The position numbers and the translations under genes were made by a program. A DNA stretch of 64,000 nucleotides. Origin: an uncultured Bacteroidia bacterium (GTDB taxonomy: Bacteria; Bacteroidota; Bacteroidia; Bacteroidales; UBA932). Where the stretch lies: positions 38,732 through 102,731 of the forward strand of contig CACWLD010000001.1 of assembly GCA_902761655.1 (NCBI GenBank). Reading direction: 5' to 3'. The notes under the pieces are model-generated. The model worked only from the letters and a program-made list of their open reading frames with translations. It was not told where the DNA came from and ran no database searches. This document shows, piece by piece, positions 1 through 9,200 of the stretch. Every line of letters begins with the position of its first letter. The stretch's first letter is position 1.

Positions 1-1
1 C

Positions 2-421
2 CCGCGTGAGGGTAACGGCTGGTCATACAAGTACGCCCGCCGCCAGTGGTCGCTGGAGGACAATCCTATGCTCAGGTACGGCCGCCTGTCCGCTTTTGAC
101 GCCGCAATGGTGCATTATCTGCGCTCCGCGCGGGTGCTTGAGGGCGTTCCGGAGCCACTTATGGTAGACGAAGAAAAGAAAATATTGATTTTCAAGCGAA
201 AGAATAGTATCTTTGCACTGAATTTTAACAAAGACCAATCGTTCTCGGATTATTCGTTCGCGGCTCCCGCAGGGGAATACCGCGTTGCGTTGAGTTCCGA
301 TGAAGTAGCCTACGATGGTTTTGACAGGGTAAGAAAGGGCGAAGCGCATTTAACGGTCAATGACCGTCTTTTTATTTATCTGCCCAGCAGATGCGCCATA
401 GTCCTTGACAAAATTAACTGA
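2..421 (+). CDS. 1,4-alpha-glucan branching enzyme, GH13_8 (C-terminal part only)
   Basis: The reading frame enters from the left edge of the window, so only the last 139 residues are visible. They begin PREGNGWSYKYARRQWSLED and continue through NPMLRYG, which matches the end of the catalytic barrel and the all-beta C-terminal domain of eukaryotic-type branching enzymes (compare ARRQFHL...LLRYKFL in the human enzyme). The stretch IFALNFNKDQSFSDYSF and the end YLPSRCAIVLDKI fit the same domain. Such enzymes cut alpha-1,4-glucan chains and rejoin them as alpha-1,6 branches. The debranching enzyme starts 7 bases downstream, so this is the head of a glycogen operon. An ATG at 68 is internal, not the start. 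Confidence 0.9.
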   Translation, partial: PREGNGWSYKYARRQWSLEDNPMLRYGRLSAFDAAMVHYLRSARVLEGVPEPLMVDEEKKILIFKRKNSIFALNFNKDQSFSDYSFAAPAGEYRVALSSDEVAYDGFDRVRKGEAHLTVNDRLFIYLPSRCAIVLDKIN

Positions 422-428
422 TTAGTTT

Positions 429-2369
429 ATGCCTTTTTTGAAATTTAACAAAAACGAGCTGGTGAATCTTTCCTATTCACTCAAGCGCGAAATTCTTTCT
501 GCCAACAAGAGAGGCGATTACTGCAACACTTCTATTGTTGCCTGCAACACCCGGCGCTATCACGGCCTCCTGGCCATAACGCTAGACCGCTTTGGTGGTG
601 ACAGGTACCTGATGCTGTCCTCGCTGGACGAGAGTCTGATCGTGAACGGCAAGCAGTTCAACCTGGGCATCCATTGCTACGGGGACATCTACGAGCCAAG
701 AGGCCACAAATATGTGGTTGACTTCGAGGCTGACCCGGTTCCCCAACTTACATACAAGGTAGGCGAAATTGTATTCCGCAAAAGCATCCTTCTGGTTCCT
801 GACAAGGACCAGGTGCTCATAAAGATGGAGCTTCTCAAGGCTCCTTCAAAGGCTACGCTTCAGCTCAAGCCTTTCCTGGCGTTCAGGAACATACACGAGC
901 TCACCCACCAGAATGACCAGGCGGACACCTCCTACAAGGAGATTCCCTGCGGTGCCTCATTCTGTATGTACAAGGGATTCCCTACGCTCAACCTGCAGTT
1001 GAACAGCACTGCAGCCAATTTCAGCTACACCCATCATCCGCTCTGGTATTCCAAGATCACTTATTCTGACGAGTACCGCCGCGGTTATGACTGCATAGAA
1101 GACCTCCTGGTACCCGGATGGTTCCAGACGGAGATGAAGCCCGGAGATTCAATTGTGTTCTCCGCTTCGCTCCAGGAAGAGAATCCTGCCACGTTCAAGA
1201 GGAACTTCACCAATCTTTTAAAGAAGACTCCGGCCATCACCAGCGGACGCGAGCAGTTGCTTCGCTGCGCTGACCTTCTCATAACCCATCACAACGGTTA
1301 CAAGATGATCAACGCCGGTTATTCCTGGAAGTTCACGGGCCTCCTGAGGGAAACCCTCATAGCCCTTCCTGGCCTTACCCTTTATGGCAAGCACGACCCC
1401 GCTGAATTCGAAGAGATCCTTGACAACCTCATCTCTGACGAGAGCGAGCGCCTCTATCACAGGACAACCCAGGTGGAAGCCCCTCTCACTCTTTCCGTCA
1501 GCCTTCAGAAGTACATCTCATATGGCGCAGACGCCAAGAAGGTCTGGGCCAAGTACGGCGGAGTTGTCCGCAAGATACTGGAGAGCTACCTTCCTGGCGT
1601 AAGGCACGAGGTTGCAATGCAGCCCAACGGACTCCTCTGGGCGCAGCAGGACGGCGTAGCCCTGTCCTGGATGAACGCCTATGTCAACTTCCGCCCCGTC
1701 ACCGAGAGGGCCGGCTATCAGGTGGAGACCAACGCAATATGGTACAACTCCATCTGCTTCGCCCTTGAAATGGAGCGCAAGTACGGAAAGGACGATGAGT
1801 TCATCCGCAAGTGGACCCCCATCAAGGAACTCGTGAAGGCCAATTACCAGAATATGTTCTGGAACCCGCGTATGGGATGCCTTGCGGACTATGTGGACAA
1901 CAACGGCCAGAATATGGACATCCGCCCTAACCAGATGCTGGCCATCTCCCTAAAGTACAGCCCTGTGGACGACTCCCTCAAGCAGTCAATCCTCAGGATC
2001 ATAGACAACGAGCTTGTAACCTCAAGGGGAATCCGCACGCTGTCTCCGCGCGATGTTAAATACCGCGGAGTCTACGAGGGCTCCCAGGTTGAGAGGGACC
2101 TTGCATTCCATCAGGGATGCACCCGTCCTTTCCTGCTGGAGGCTTACGTTTCGCTGTGCTTCCACATCAAGGGCCCTTCCTTCTGGAAGAAAGCCCAGTG
2201 GCTTGCGGAAGGTTTCTATGACGACCTTGGCAAGCACGGAGTGGGCGCCTTTGCGGAGCTTTACGACGGAGATCCGCCCCACGAGCCCCACGGAGCCATC
2301 TCATCCGCGCTCAGCACCGCAGCCCTTCTGGCAGTGGATTATATGTTGGACAAGTATAAAGCACAATAG
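429..2369 (+). CDS. Glycogen debranching enzyme (amylo-alpha-1,6-glucosidase, archaeal/bacterial type)
   Basis: 646 residues, the usual size for the bacterial/archaeal debranching enzyme built from an N-terminal GDE_N domain (about 20-240) and a C-terminal (alpha/alpha)6 GDE_C domain (about 290-640). Typical stretches are CNTRRYHGLLAI near the N terminus, a central ETNAIWYNSICFALEMERKYG-like segment near 435, and PHEPHGAISSALSTAALLAVDYM at the C terminus. It hydrolyses alpha-1,6 branch points of glycogen or limit dextrins in the cytoplasm. It lies between the branching enzyme and a GT4 glucan synthase-like gene, all on one strand with gaps of 7-11 bases, so one transcript is likely. No signal peptide is seen. 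Confidence 0.92.
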   Translation: MPFLKFNKNELVNLSYSLKREILSANKRGDYCNTSIVACNTRRYHGLLAITLDRFGGDRYLMLSSLDESLIVNGKQFNLGIHCYGDIYEPRGHKYVVDFEADPVPQLTYKVGEIVFRKSILLVPDKDQVLIKMELLKAPSKATLQLKPFLAFRNIHELTHQNDQADTSYKEIPCGASFCMYKGFPTLNLQLNSTAANFSYTHHPLWYSKITYSDEYRRGYDCIEDLLVPGWFQTEMKPGDSIVFSASLQEENPATFKRNFTNLLKKTPAITSGREQLLRCADLLITHHNGYKMINAGYSWKFTGLLRETLIALPGLTLYGKHDPAEFEEILDNLISDESERLYHRTTQVEAPLTLSVSLQKYISYGADAKKVWAKYGGVVRKILESYLPGVRHEVAMQPNGLLWAQQDGVALSWMNAYVNFRPVTERAGYQVETNAIWYNSICFALEMERKYGKDDEFIRKWTPIKELVKANYQNMFWNPRMGCLADYVDNNGQNMDIRPNQMLAISLKYSPVDDSLKQSILRIIDNELVTSRGIRTLSPRDVKYRGVYEGSQVERDLAFHQGCTRPFLLEAYVSLCFHIKGPSFWKKAQWLAEGFYDDLGKHGVGAFAELYDGDPPHEPHGAISSALSTAALLAVDYMLDKYKAQ

Positions 2370-2380
2370 GAGGTCTGCCA

Positions 2381-3667
2381 ATGAGAGTATTGATGTTCGG
2401 TTGGGAATTTCCTCCCCACATTGCAGGTGGTCTGGGAACCGCCTGCGAGGGTATAGTCAAAGGCCTTGCGCATAATGGCGTGGAGACCCTGTTCGTGATG
2501 CCTTCGGCTTCCGGAGACGAGGACCAGAGCGCTACCACAATCATCAATGCCAGCGACGTTGCCGTTGACACCCTGAGCAGTACCGTAGATGAATTCCTTG
2601 GAAAGGTAAAGTTCATCCATATAGATTCTGACCTTGTGCCTTATGTGGGCCCTGAAGAGTTCTCCAACGTCCTGGAGGAGGAGCGCAGGCGCCAGGTGAA
2701 GGATTTCCGCATCCAGTATGGACAGAAGTACAAGTTCTCCGGAAAGTACGGCGCCAACCTTATGGAAGAGGTTGCCCGCTACGCGATGGTTGGCGGAACC
2801 ATAGCCCTGCAGAACAGGGACCGCTTTGACGTCATCCACGCTCACGACTGGCTCACCTACCTTGCCGGCATAGCAGCAAAGGAGCTTACCGGGAAGCCGC
2901 TTGTGGTCCACGTCCACGCCACTTCCTATGACCGTGGAGACGAGAAGCATATGGACACCCGCGTCCTGGATATAGAGAAAAGGGGAATGGAGGCCGCTAA
3001 CAAGGTTATTACAGTGAGCGACCTTACTCGTAACATAGTGATCAACAAGTACGGCATCAACCCGGACAAGGTGGTTACAGTGCACAACGCCGTGGATTTC
3101 TCCGGCAGGGAGAACCTGATGGTGGAAAGGGGAGTCAAGGACAAGGTTGTCACCTTCCTTGGCCGAATCACTTTCCAGAAAGGCCCGGAGTACTTCATCG
3201 AAGCCGCCGCAAAGGTTCTCAAGCGTACCAAGAACGTGCGCTTTGTAATGGCCGGAAGCGGTGATATGATGAACCGCGCCATCCGCCAGGTGGCAAGGAT
3301 GGGCATTTCTGACCGCTTCCACTTCACGGGCTTCCTCCGTGGAACGGACGTGCAGAAGATGTTCGCCCTTTCCGACGTCTACATAATGCCGTCAGTATCA
3401 GAGCCGTTCGGAATCTCTCCTCTTGAGGCTATGAGAACCAACGTCCCGTCCATCATTTCGCATCAGTCCGGCGCCGCAGAGGTGCTCAAGTATGCCTTCA
3501 AGGTGGATTTCTGGGATGTGGATGCAATGGCTGACGACATTTACGCCCTGCTTCAGTATCCGGCCCTCTCAGAGTTCGCCGCAAAGCAGGGATATGAAGA
3601 GGTCAACGCCCTCAAGTGGAACAATGCCACAAAGAAAATGATAGAAGTTTACAAATCCGTATTATAA
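2381..3667 (+). CDS. Glycosyltransferase family 4, glycogen/starch synthase-like
   Basis: 428 residues. The N terminus MRVLMFGWEFPPHIAGGLG is the nucleotide-sugar synthase start with a glycine-rich acceptor loop. HAHDWLTYLAG (about 150) and FLGRITFQKGPEYFIEAA (about 258) are GT-B hallmarks, and the E-x7-E donor motif is seen in SEPFGISPLEAM (about 341-349). Bacteroidota carry this GT4 type of glycogen synthase in place of or beside GlgA (GT5). Position between debranching enzyme and GH57 amylase supports a role in alpha-glucan synthesis. The exact sugar donor (UDP- or ADP-glucose) cannot be read from the sequence. Confidence 0.85.
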   Translation: MRVLMFGWEFPPHIAGGLGTACEGIVKGLAHNGVETLFVMPSASGDEDQSATTIINASDVAVDTLSSTVDEFLGKVKFIHIDSDLVPYVGPEEFSNVLEEERRRQVKDFRIQYGQKYKFSGKYGANLMEEVARYAMVGGTIALQNRDRFDVIHAHDWLTYLAGIAAKELTGKPLVVHVHATSYDRGDEKHMDTRVLDIEKRGMEAANKVITVSDLTRNIVINKYGINPDKVVTVHNAVDFSGRENLMVERGVKDKVVTFLGRITFQKGPEYFIEAAAKVLKRTKNVRFVMAGSGDMMNRAIRQVARMGISDRFHFTGFLRGTDVQKMFALSDVYIMPSVSEPFGISPLEAMRTNVPSIISHQSGAAEVLKYAFKVDFWDVDAMADDIYALLQYPALSEFAAKQGYEEVNALKWNNATKKMIEVYKSVL

Positions 3668-3678
3668 CAAGTCGAATT

Positions 3679-4872
3679 ATGAAAAAGAGCGTTTGTTTGT
3701 ATTTTCAGGTTCATCAACCCACAAGGCTCCGTCTTTACAGGTTCTTCGATATAGGCAAGGATTCACATTATTACGATGACTTTGCCAACAGGACCATTTT
3801 CAAGAGAGTGGCCCAAAGGTGCTACCAACCTATGAACGACATCCTTCTGCAGGCCATTAAGCGCAACAAGGGCAAGTTCAAAGTAGCGTTCTCCATTTCC
3901 GGTTCGGCTTTGGAGCAGTTTGAGAGATACGCCCCGGAGGTTCTGGACAGCTTCCGCGAGCTGGCGGCAACCGGCTGCGTGGAGTTCCTCAGCGAGACCT
4001 ACTATCACTCGCTGGCAGCTCTCCGCTCCCCGGCAGAGTTCAAGCTGCAGGTGAACAAACACAAGGAGATGATACAGAATCTCTTTGGCGTAACCCCTAC
4101 CGCATTCAGGAACACTGAGCTCATCTATTCTGATGAGATAGGTTCAATGGTTCACGACCTTGGCTTCAACACAATGCTTACGGAGGGCGCCCGTCACATT
4201 ATGGGATGGAAGAGCCCTAACCATATATATTCCAACGATATAGCGCCAAAGCTCAAACTTCTTCTCCGCAACTATCCACTCAGCGACGACATCGCTTTCC
4301 GTTTCTCCAACAAGGCTTGGAACGAATGGCCGCTGACCACGGAGAAGTATGTGAACTGGCTCAACCAGGCCGACGGCGAGATCATAAACCTGTTTATGGA
4401 CTATGAGACCTTTGGCGAGCACCAGAGCGAGAGCACTGGAATAATGGAGTTTATGAGCCATCTCCCGGAGGCTGTCCTTGCAGGAGGACTCAAGTTCGTG
4501 ACCCCTTCGGAGGCCGCTTCAAAGCTCAAGCCGGTAGCGGCCCTTTCCGTTCCGGAGCCCATTTCTTGGGCGGACGAGGAAAGGGACCTGTCCGCGTGGC
4601 TTGGAAACGAGCTCCAGCAGGACGCTTTCAACAAACTGTATTCTCTTACCGAGAAGCTTTCCATCATTAATGACGGTACCCTTTGGGCAGACTTCGGGCA
4701 CCTTCAGGAAAGCGACCACCTTTATTATATGTGTACAAAGTTTTTCTCCGACGGAGAGATCCATCAGAGATTCAACCCTTACGACACTCCATACGAGGCC
4801 TTCATCAACTATATGAACGTCCTCAGCGATTTCATTATCAGGGTAAACGAGGCTTTGGCAGTAAAACAATAG
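3679..4872 (+). CDS. GH57 family alpha-amylase/glucanotransferase
   Basis: 397 residues from the ATG at 3679 (MKKSVCLYFQVHQP); an in-frame upstream ATG at 3616 lies inside the preceding gene and would add 21 unlikely residues. FQVHQPTRLRLY is the GH57 N-terminal motif, FRNTELIYSDE (Glu near 146) matches the nucleophile region, and INLFMDYETFGEHQ (Asp near 239) the acid/base region. GH57 enzymes act on alpha-1,4-glucans as amylases or 4-alpha-glucanotransferases. There is no signal peptide, so it should act in the cytoplasm on stored glycogen. It starts 11 bases after the GT4 gene. Confidence 0.9.
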   Translation: MKKSVCLYFQVHQPTRLRLYRFFDIGKDSHYYDDFANRTIFKRVAQRCYQPMNDILLQAIKRNKGKFKVAFSISGSALEQFERYAPEVLDSFRELAATGCVEFLSETYYHSLAALRSPAEFKLQVNKHKEMIQNLFGVTPTAFRNTELIYSDEIGSMVHDLGFNTMLTEGARHIMGWKSPNHIYSNDIAPKLKLLLRNYPLSDDIAFRFSNKAWNEWPLTTEKYVNWLNQADGEIINLFMDYETFGEHQSESTGIMEFMSHLPEAVLAGGLKFVTPSEAASKLKPVAALSVPEPISWADEERDLSAWLGNELQQDAFNKLYSLTEKLSIINDGTLWADFGHLQESDHLYYMCTKFFSDGEIHQRFNPYDTPYEAFINYMNVLSDFIIRVNEALAVKQ

Positions 4873-4898
4873 GCAATTAGTAGTGTAATCAAATAAAT

Positions 4899-7451
4899 AT
4901 GGATATGAACAATAACGCTCCTTCCTGGAAGAGCGTGATGGTAACACGTCATCTTCCGAAGGCATTATCAGGACTGGAAAAATTAAGCAAGAACCTTTGG
5001 TGGTGCTGGAACGATTCCGCCAAGACATTATACAGAAAGATTGACCCGGACATCTGGCATAAGTCAGGTCACAATCCAAGGGCGGTGCTCGATACCGTGA
5101 GCATCAAGCGTTTCGAGGCCCTGGCCAAGGATTCCGCTTTCCTCAGCGAGCTCAAGGCCGTGATGACGGACTTTGACAACTATATGTCCCAGAAAGCCGA
5201 GCGCAAGGACCCTCTGGTGGGCTATTTCTGTATGGAGTACGGTCTGGACTCTTCCCTCAAGATATATTCCGGAGGATTGGGAATCCTTGCTGGAGACTAC
5301 CTCAAGGAGAGCAGCGATATGAACGTGAATATGGTGGCCGTTGGCCTTCTGTACCGTTACGGCTACTTCACCCAGGTCCTTTCCGCCCAGGGAGACCAGA
5401 TCTCCAAGTATGAGCCCCAGGACTTCCTCAAGATACCTGCCGAGCCGGTTATGGACAAAAACGGCAACTGGGTTACCATAAGCGTGGATTTCCCTGGAAG
5501 ACAGGCATATGCAAGGATTTGGAAGGTGGCCGTAGGCCGCACGGACCTCTATCTTCTTGACACGGACTATGAGGCCAACAACCAGGAGGACCGCCAGGTC
5601 ACCCATCATCTTTACGGAGGTGACTGGGAGAACCGCCTCAAGCAGGAGGTTGTCCTTGGAATTGGTGGCGTACGCGCTCTGCGCGCCCTTGGCATCAATC
5701 CCCAGATATATCACTGCAACGAGGGCCACGCCGCATTCATCGGACTTGAAAGGCTCCGCGAGTACATTCCAAAGTATAACCTGAACTTTGACGAGGCGCT
5801 GGAAGTAGTCCGCGCGTCCTCTCTGTTCACCACCCATACCCCTGTTCCCGCAGGACACGATTCCTTTGACGAGGGAATGCTCGGCCGCTACATTGGCGGA
5901 TACCCTGCAGCTATGAACATTGACTGGCGCACCCTGATGAGCCTTGGAAAGCTCGATCCGGACAACAGGTATGAGAAGTTCTCAATGAGCATCCTCGCAG
6001 CCAATATCTCCCAGAACGTGAACGGAGTCTCTATGCTTCACGGAAAGGTCAGCCAGGAAATCTTCTCCAATATGTATCCGGGATACCTTCCTGAGGAGCT
6101 CTACGTAAGTTACGTGACCAACGGAGTGCATTATCCCACCTGGGCCGCCAAGGAATGGCAGCAGATTCACGAGAGGGTGTTCGGATCCGCATTCAAGACA
6201 CACCATTATGACAAGAAGTGCTTCGAGGGAATATATGACGTCAGCGACGAGGAAATCTGGAGCGTGCGCAAGCAGCTCAAGAAAGACCTCGTGAAAGCTG
6301 TCAACGACAGGATCTCCGATCCCGTACAGAGCAGCCACTATTCCCCAAGGCAGGCAATAACAATAAAGAAGAACCTGCGCGACGATGTCCTTACCATAGG
6401 ATTCGCCAGGAGGTTCGCCACATACAAGAGGGCAACCCTGCTTTTCAGCGACCTTGACCGCCTCAGCGCCATCGTCAACAATCCGGAGCGTCCGGTTCAG
6501 TTCCTGTTCGCCGGAAAGGCGCACCCTGCGGACAGGGCAGGCCAGGACCTCATCCGCCAGATCGTGGAGATATCCAAGCAGGACAGGTTCCTGGGCAAGA
6601 TCATCTTTGTCCCGGGTTATGACATCAACCTGGCCAAGAGACTTGTTCAGGGCGTTGATGTATGGCTCAACAACCCTACCCGTCCGCAGGAGGCTTCCGG
6701 TACTTCCGGAGAGAAGGCTGCGATGAACGGTGTAATGCATTTCTCCGTCCTTGACGGATGGTGGGTTGAAGGTTACCGCCAGGGTGCCGGCTGGGCGCTG
6801 CCTCAGGAAAGGACCTACGACGACCAGTACTACCAGAACGAACTTGACTCCGCCACCATCTACACCATCCTTGAAAATGACATCATTCCTGCATACTATA
6901 ACAAGGAGAACAGCGGCATTTCCAAGGAATGGGTGGGCTATATCAAGAATACCATCGCTTACGTAGCCAGCAACTTCACCACCAACAGGATGCTTACTGA
7001 CTATGTGAACCAGTACTATGACCCTCAGTACAAACGCTCACAGGACATCCAGGCCAAAGACTTTGCCGTTGCCCGCTCCCTGGCGGAATGGAAGCGCCAG
7101 ATCAAGGACAACTGGGGAGGCATAAAGGTGGTTTCATACACCCAGCCTGCTTCGTCCTACAGCCTTGAGCCCGGCCGCGACCTCACTTCCGAGGTTGTAC
7201 TGGACCTTGGCAAGATAAAGCCGGAAGACATTGGCGTGGAGATGCTGTTTACCACATACGACGCAAAGGGCAAGCTCCATATCCGCGAGATATGCGAGTT
7301 CGCTTTGGATGAATACAAGGATGGCATAGCCAAGTACAGCGCATCCATCTTCCCTGAGAGGACCGGTATGTACCAGGTTGCCACCAGGGTATATCCAAAG
7401 AACGCCCTGTTGCCGCATAAACAGGACCTTCCGCTTGTTAAATGGTTGTAA
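4899..7451 (+). CDS. glgP: Alpha-glucan (glycogen/maltodextrin) phosphorylase, GT35
   Basis: 850 residues, the size of the short GT35 phosphorylases common in Bacteroidota. VGYFCMEYGLDSSLKIYSGGLGILAGDYLKE-like sequence near 105-135 marks this subfamily, and GTSGEKAAMNG contains the lysine (about 606) that binds pyridoxal phosphate. RFATYKRATLL is the glucan/phosphate site region. It releases glucose-1-phosphate from alpha-1,4-glucan ends. A second in-frame ATG six bases downstream (4905) is an alternative start. It completes a branching, debranching, synthase, amylase, phosphorylase set for glycogen turnover. Confidence 0.94.
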   Translation: MDMNNNAPSWKSVMVTRHLPKALSGLEKLSKNLWWCWNDSAKTLYRKIDPDIWHKSGHNPRAVLDTVSIKRFEALAKDSAFLSELKAVMTDFDNYMSQKAERKDPLVGYFCMEYGLDSSLKIYSGGLGILAGDYLKESSDMNVNMVAVGLLYRYGYFTQVLSAQGDQISKYEPQDFLKIPAEPVMDKNGNWVTISVDFPGRQAYARIWKVAVGRTDLYLLDTDYEANNQEDRQVTHHLYGGDWENRLKQEVVLGIGGVRALRALGINPQIYHCNEGHAAFIGLERLREYIPKYNLNFDEALEVVRASSLFTTHTPVPAGHDSFDEGMLGRYIGGYPAAMNIDWRTLMSLGKLDPDNRYEKFSMSILAANISQNVNGVSMLHGKVSQEIFSNMYPGYLPEELYVSYVTNGVHYPTWAAKEWQQIHERVFGSAFKTHHYDKKCFEGIYDVSDEEIWSVRKQLKKDLVKAVNDRISDPVQSSHYSPRQAITIKKNLRDDVLTIGFARRFATYKRATLLFSDLDRLSAIVNNPERPVQFLFAGKAHPADRAGQDLIRQIVEISKQDRFLGKIIFVPGYDINLAKRLVQGVDVWLNNPTRPQEASGTSGEKAAMNGVMHFSVLDGWWVEGYRQGAGWALPQERTYDDQYYQNELDSATIYTILENDIIPAYYNKENSGISKEWVGYIKNTIAYVASNFTTNRMLTDYVNQYYDPQYKRSQDIQAKDFAVARSLAEWKRQIKDNWGGIKVVSYTQPASSYSLEPGRDLTSEVVLDLGKIKPEDIGVEMLFTTYDAKGKLHIREICEFALDEYKDGIAKYSASIFPERTGMYQVATRVYPKNALLPHKQDLPLVKWL

Positions 7452-8308
7452 CGACAGGTTTTTTTGACGGTGTCCACACAGGACACCGGGTTGTAATACA
7501 AAGGCTCGTCTGTGAGGCCCGTAACCGGGGACAGAAGAGCCTTGTAATAACATTCTGGCCCCACCCTCGCACGGTGCTCCAGAATGGAGCCAGGGAGTTG
7601 CGGCTGCTCAACTCTCTGGAAGAGAAAAAGCAGCTGCTGTACGCCCTGGGCGTTGACCAGGTGCAGGTTTTGGACTTTGACAGGGAATTCAGCCGCCTTA
7701 CTGCGGAGCAGTATCTGCGGGATTATGTGAAAGGGCGCTTTGGAGGGAAGACGGTCCTGCTGGGATACAATCACAGGATGGGCTGCGACGCTCCGGGAGC
7801 GGATGAACTCAGGGCTACGGCATCGGCCATCGGGCTGGAAACCATAATGGTGGAGAAGGCTCCGGGCAATGTGAGTTCCACCATCATCCGCAAGGCGCTG
7901 GAGGAAGGCGATGTGAAGGGAGCGGCGGATATGCTGGGGTACAGGTACAGCCTTACGGGCGTGGTTGTCGCGGGGAACCGCCTTGGAAGGACCATAGGCT
8001 TCCCAACGGCCAACCTAAAACTGTATGACCCGCTCAAGATGGTGCCTCGGAACGGAGTGTATGCCGTTGAGGCCCAGGTACTTGGGCATACATATAAAGG
8101 GATGTGCAACATTGGCGTCCGCCCTACCGTGGGGGTAGGAAGCGCGCCCTCGATAGAGACCAATATCTTTGATTTTGACCAGGACATTTACGGGCTTGAC
8201 CTAAAGGTGACGTTCAAGGAAAAGATCAGGGATGAACAGAAATTTCCTTCGCTCCAGGCCCTTGCAGGGCAGTTGGCAAAGGACAAGGACATAGCGAAAA
8301 TAAAATAA
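7442..8308 (+). CDS. ribF: Bifunctional riboflavin kinase / FAD synthetase
   Basis: 288 residues. GFFDGVHTGHR near the N terminus and SSTIIRKAL near 145 are the nucleotidyl-transfer motifs of the FAD synthetase half; GRTIGFPTANL near 182 is the start of the riboflavin kinase half. The protein turns riboflavin into FMN and FAD. The ATG overlaps the end of glgP by 10 bases. The N terminus begins almost directly at the first catalytic strand, so it is about 15-20 residues shorter than many homologues; no better upstream start is visible because the region codes for glgP. Confidence 0.93.
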   Translation: MVVTTGFFDGVHTGHRVVIQRLVCEARNRGQKSLVITFWPHPRTVLQNGARELRLLNSLEEKKQLLYALGVDQVQVLDFDREFSRLTAEQYLRDYVKGRFGGKTVLLGYNHRMGCDAPGADELRATASAIGLETIMVEKAPGNVSSTIIRKALEEGDVKGAADMLGYRYSLTGVVVAGNRLGRTIGFPTANLKLYDPLKMVPRNGVYAVEAQVLGHTYKGMCNIGVRPTVGVGSAPSIETNIFDFDQDIYGLDLKVTFKEKIRDEQKFPSLQALAGQLAKDKDIAKIK

Positions 8309-8325
8309 TTAAGTATATTTGAATT

Positions 8326-8796
8326 ATGGCAGAATCTCATTACATGACCCAGGAGGGTCTGGACAAAATTAAGAAAGATCTGGAAGAGGCGTTGGCTCAG
8401 CGTCCGGTCATCTCCGCGCAGATAGCCGAGGCCCGCGAGAAAGGCGACCTGTCAGAAAACGCCGAATACGACGCGGCCCGCGAGGCTCAGGGACTTCTGG
8501 AGGTGAAGATAGCCAGGCTCAAGAACCTGGTGGCAAACGCAAAGATCATTGACGAATCCCAGATAGGTACGGACAAGATCCAGATAATGAACAAGGTCAA
8601 GGTGGAGAACCTTGCCCTCAAGAGGGTTATGGAATTCACCATCGTGGGAGAGACGGAGGCTGACTTCTCAAAGGGTAAGCTGGCCGCCACAACCCCTATA
8701 GGAAAGGCCCTCATAGGACATTCCGTGGGCGATATCGTTGATGCGAAAACCCCTTCAGGCATTATTCAGTTCAAGGTTTTGGAAATTTCAATATAA
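8326..8796 (+). CDS. greA: Transcription elongation factor GreA
   Basis: 156 residues, the normal GreA length. The N-terminal coiled coil carries the acidic tip DLSENAEYDAAREAQ (about 44-58), whose Asp and Glu residues act in the RNA polymerase secondary channel to promote cleavage of backtracked transcripts. The C-terminal FKBP-like domain ends SPSGIIQF-like (TPSGIIQFKVLEISI). It lies 17 bases after ribF and its stop codon overlaps the ATG of the HIT gene by one base, suggesting coupled translation. Confidence 0.96.
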   Translation: MAESHYMTQEGLDKIKKDLEEALAQRPVISAQIAEAREKGDLSENAEYDAAREAQGLLEVKIARLKNLVANAKIIDESQIGTDKIQIMNKVKVENLALKRVMEFTIVGETEADFSKGKLAATTPIGKALIGHSVGDIVDAKTPSGIIQFKVLEISI

Positions 8797-9200
8797 TGGC
8801 TACAATTTTTACCAGAATAGCCAAGGGAGAGATACCTTCCTTCAAGGTAGCGGAGGACGATAACTACTACGCCTTCCTGGACATCAACCCTATGGCAAAG
8901 GGACACACTCTTGTGATCCCCAAGAATGTAGAGAACGACTATATCTTCAATCTGGATCCGGAGACATACGCCGGACTGTGCCAGTTCGCCCGCAAGGTGG
9001 CAATAGCCATCAAGGCCGCCATCCCTTGCCAGAGGGTGGGCGTGGCCGTGCTGGGAATGGAAGTGCCTCATACGCACATCCATCTGGTACCGCTCCAGAC
9101 GGAGGCGGATATGGATTTCCGCAAGGCAAAGCTGTCCCTCACCAATGAAGAATTCAAGCAGATAGCAGGTTCAATAGCAAGCGAATATGAAAAACTATAG
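8796..9200 (+). CDS. HIT family protein (histidine triad nucleotide hydrolase)
   Basis: 134 residues. The histidine triad is HTHIHLVP near 91-98 and the N terminus (FTRIAKGEIPSFKVAEDD, FLDINPMAKGHTLVIPK) is typical of the HinT branch. These small dimeric enzymes hydrolyse nucleoside phosphoramidates and adenylates. The start overlaps the greA stop by one base and its 3' end overlaps the next gene by 14 bases, so the four genes from ribF on are probably co-transcribed. Confidence 0.92.
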   Translation: MATIFTRIAKGEIPSFKVAEDDNYYAFLDINPMAKGHTLVIPKNVENDYIFNLDPETYAGLCQFARKVAIAIKAAIPCQRVGVAVLGMEVPHTHIHLVPLQTEADMDFRKAKLSLTNEEFKQIAGSIASEYEKL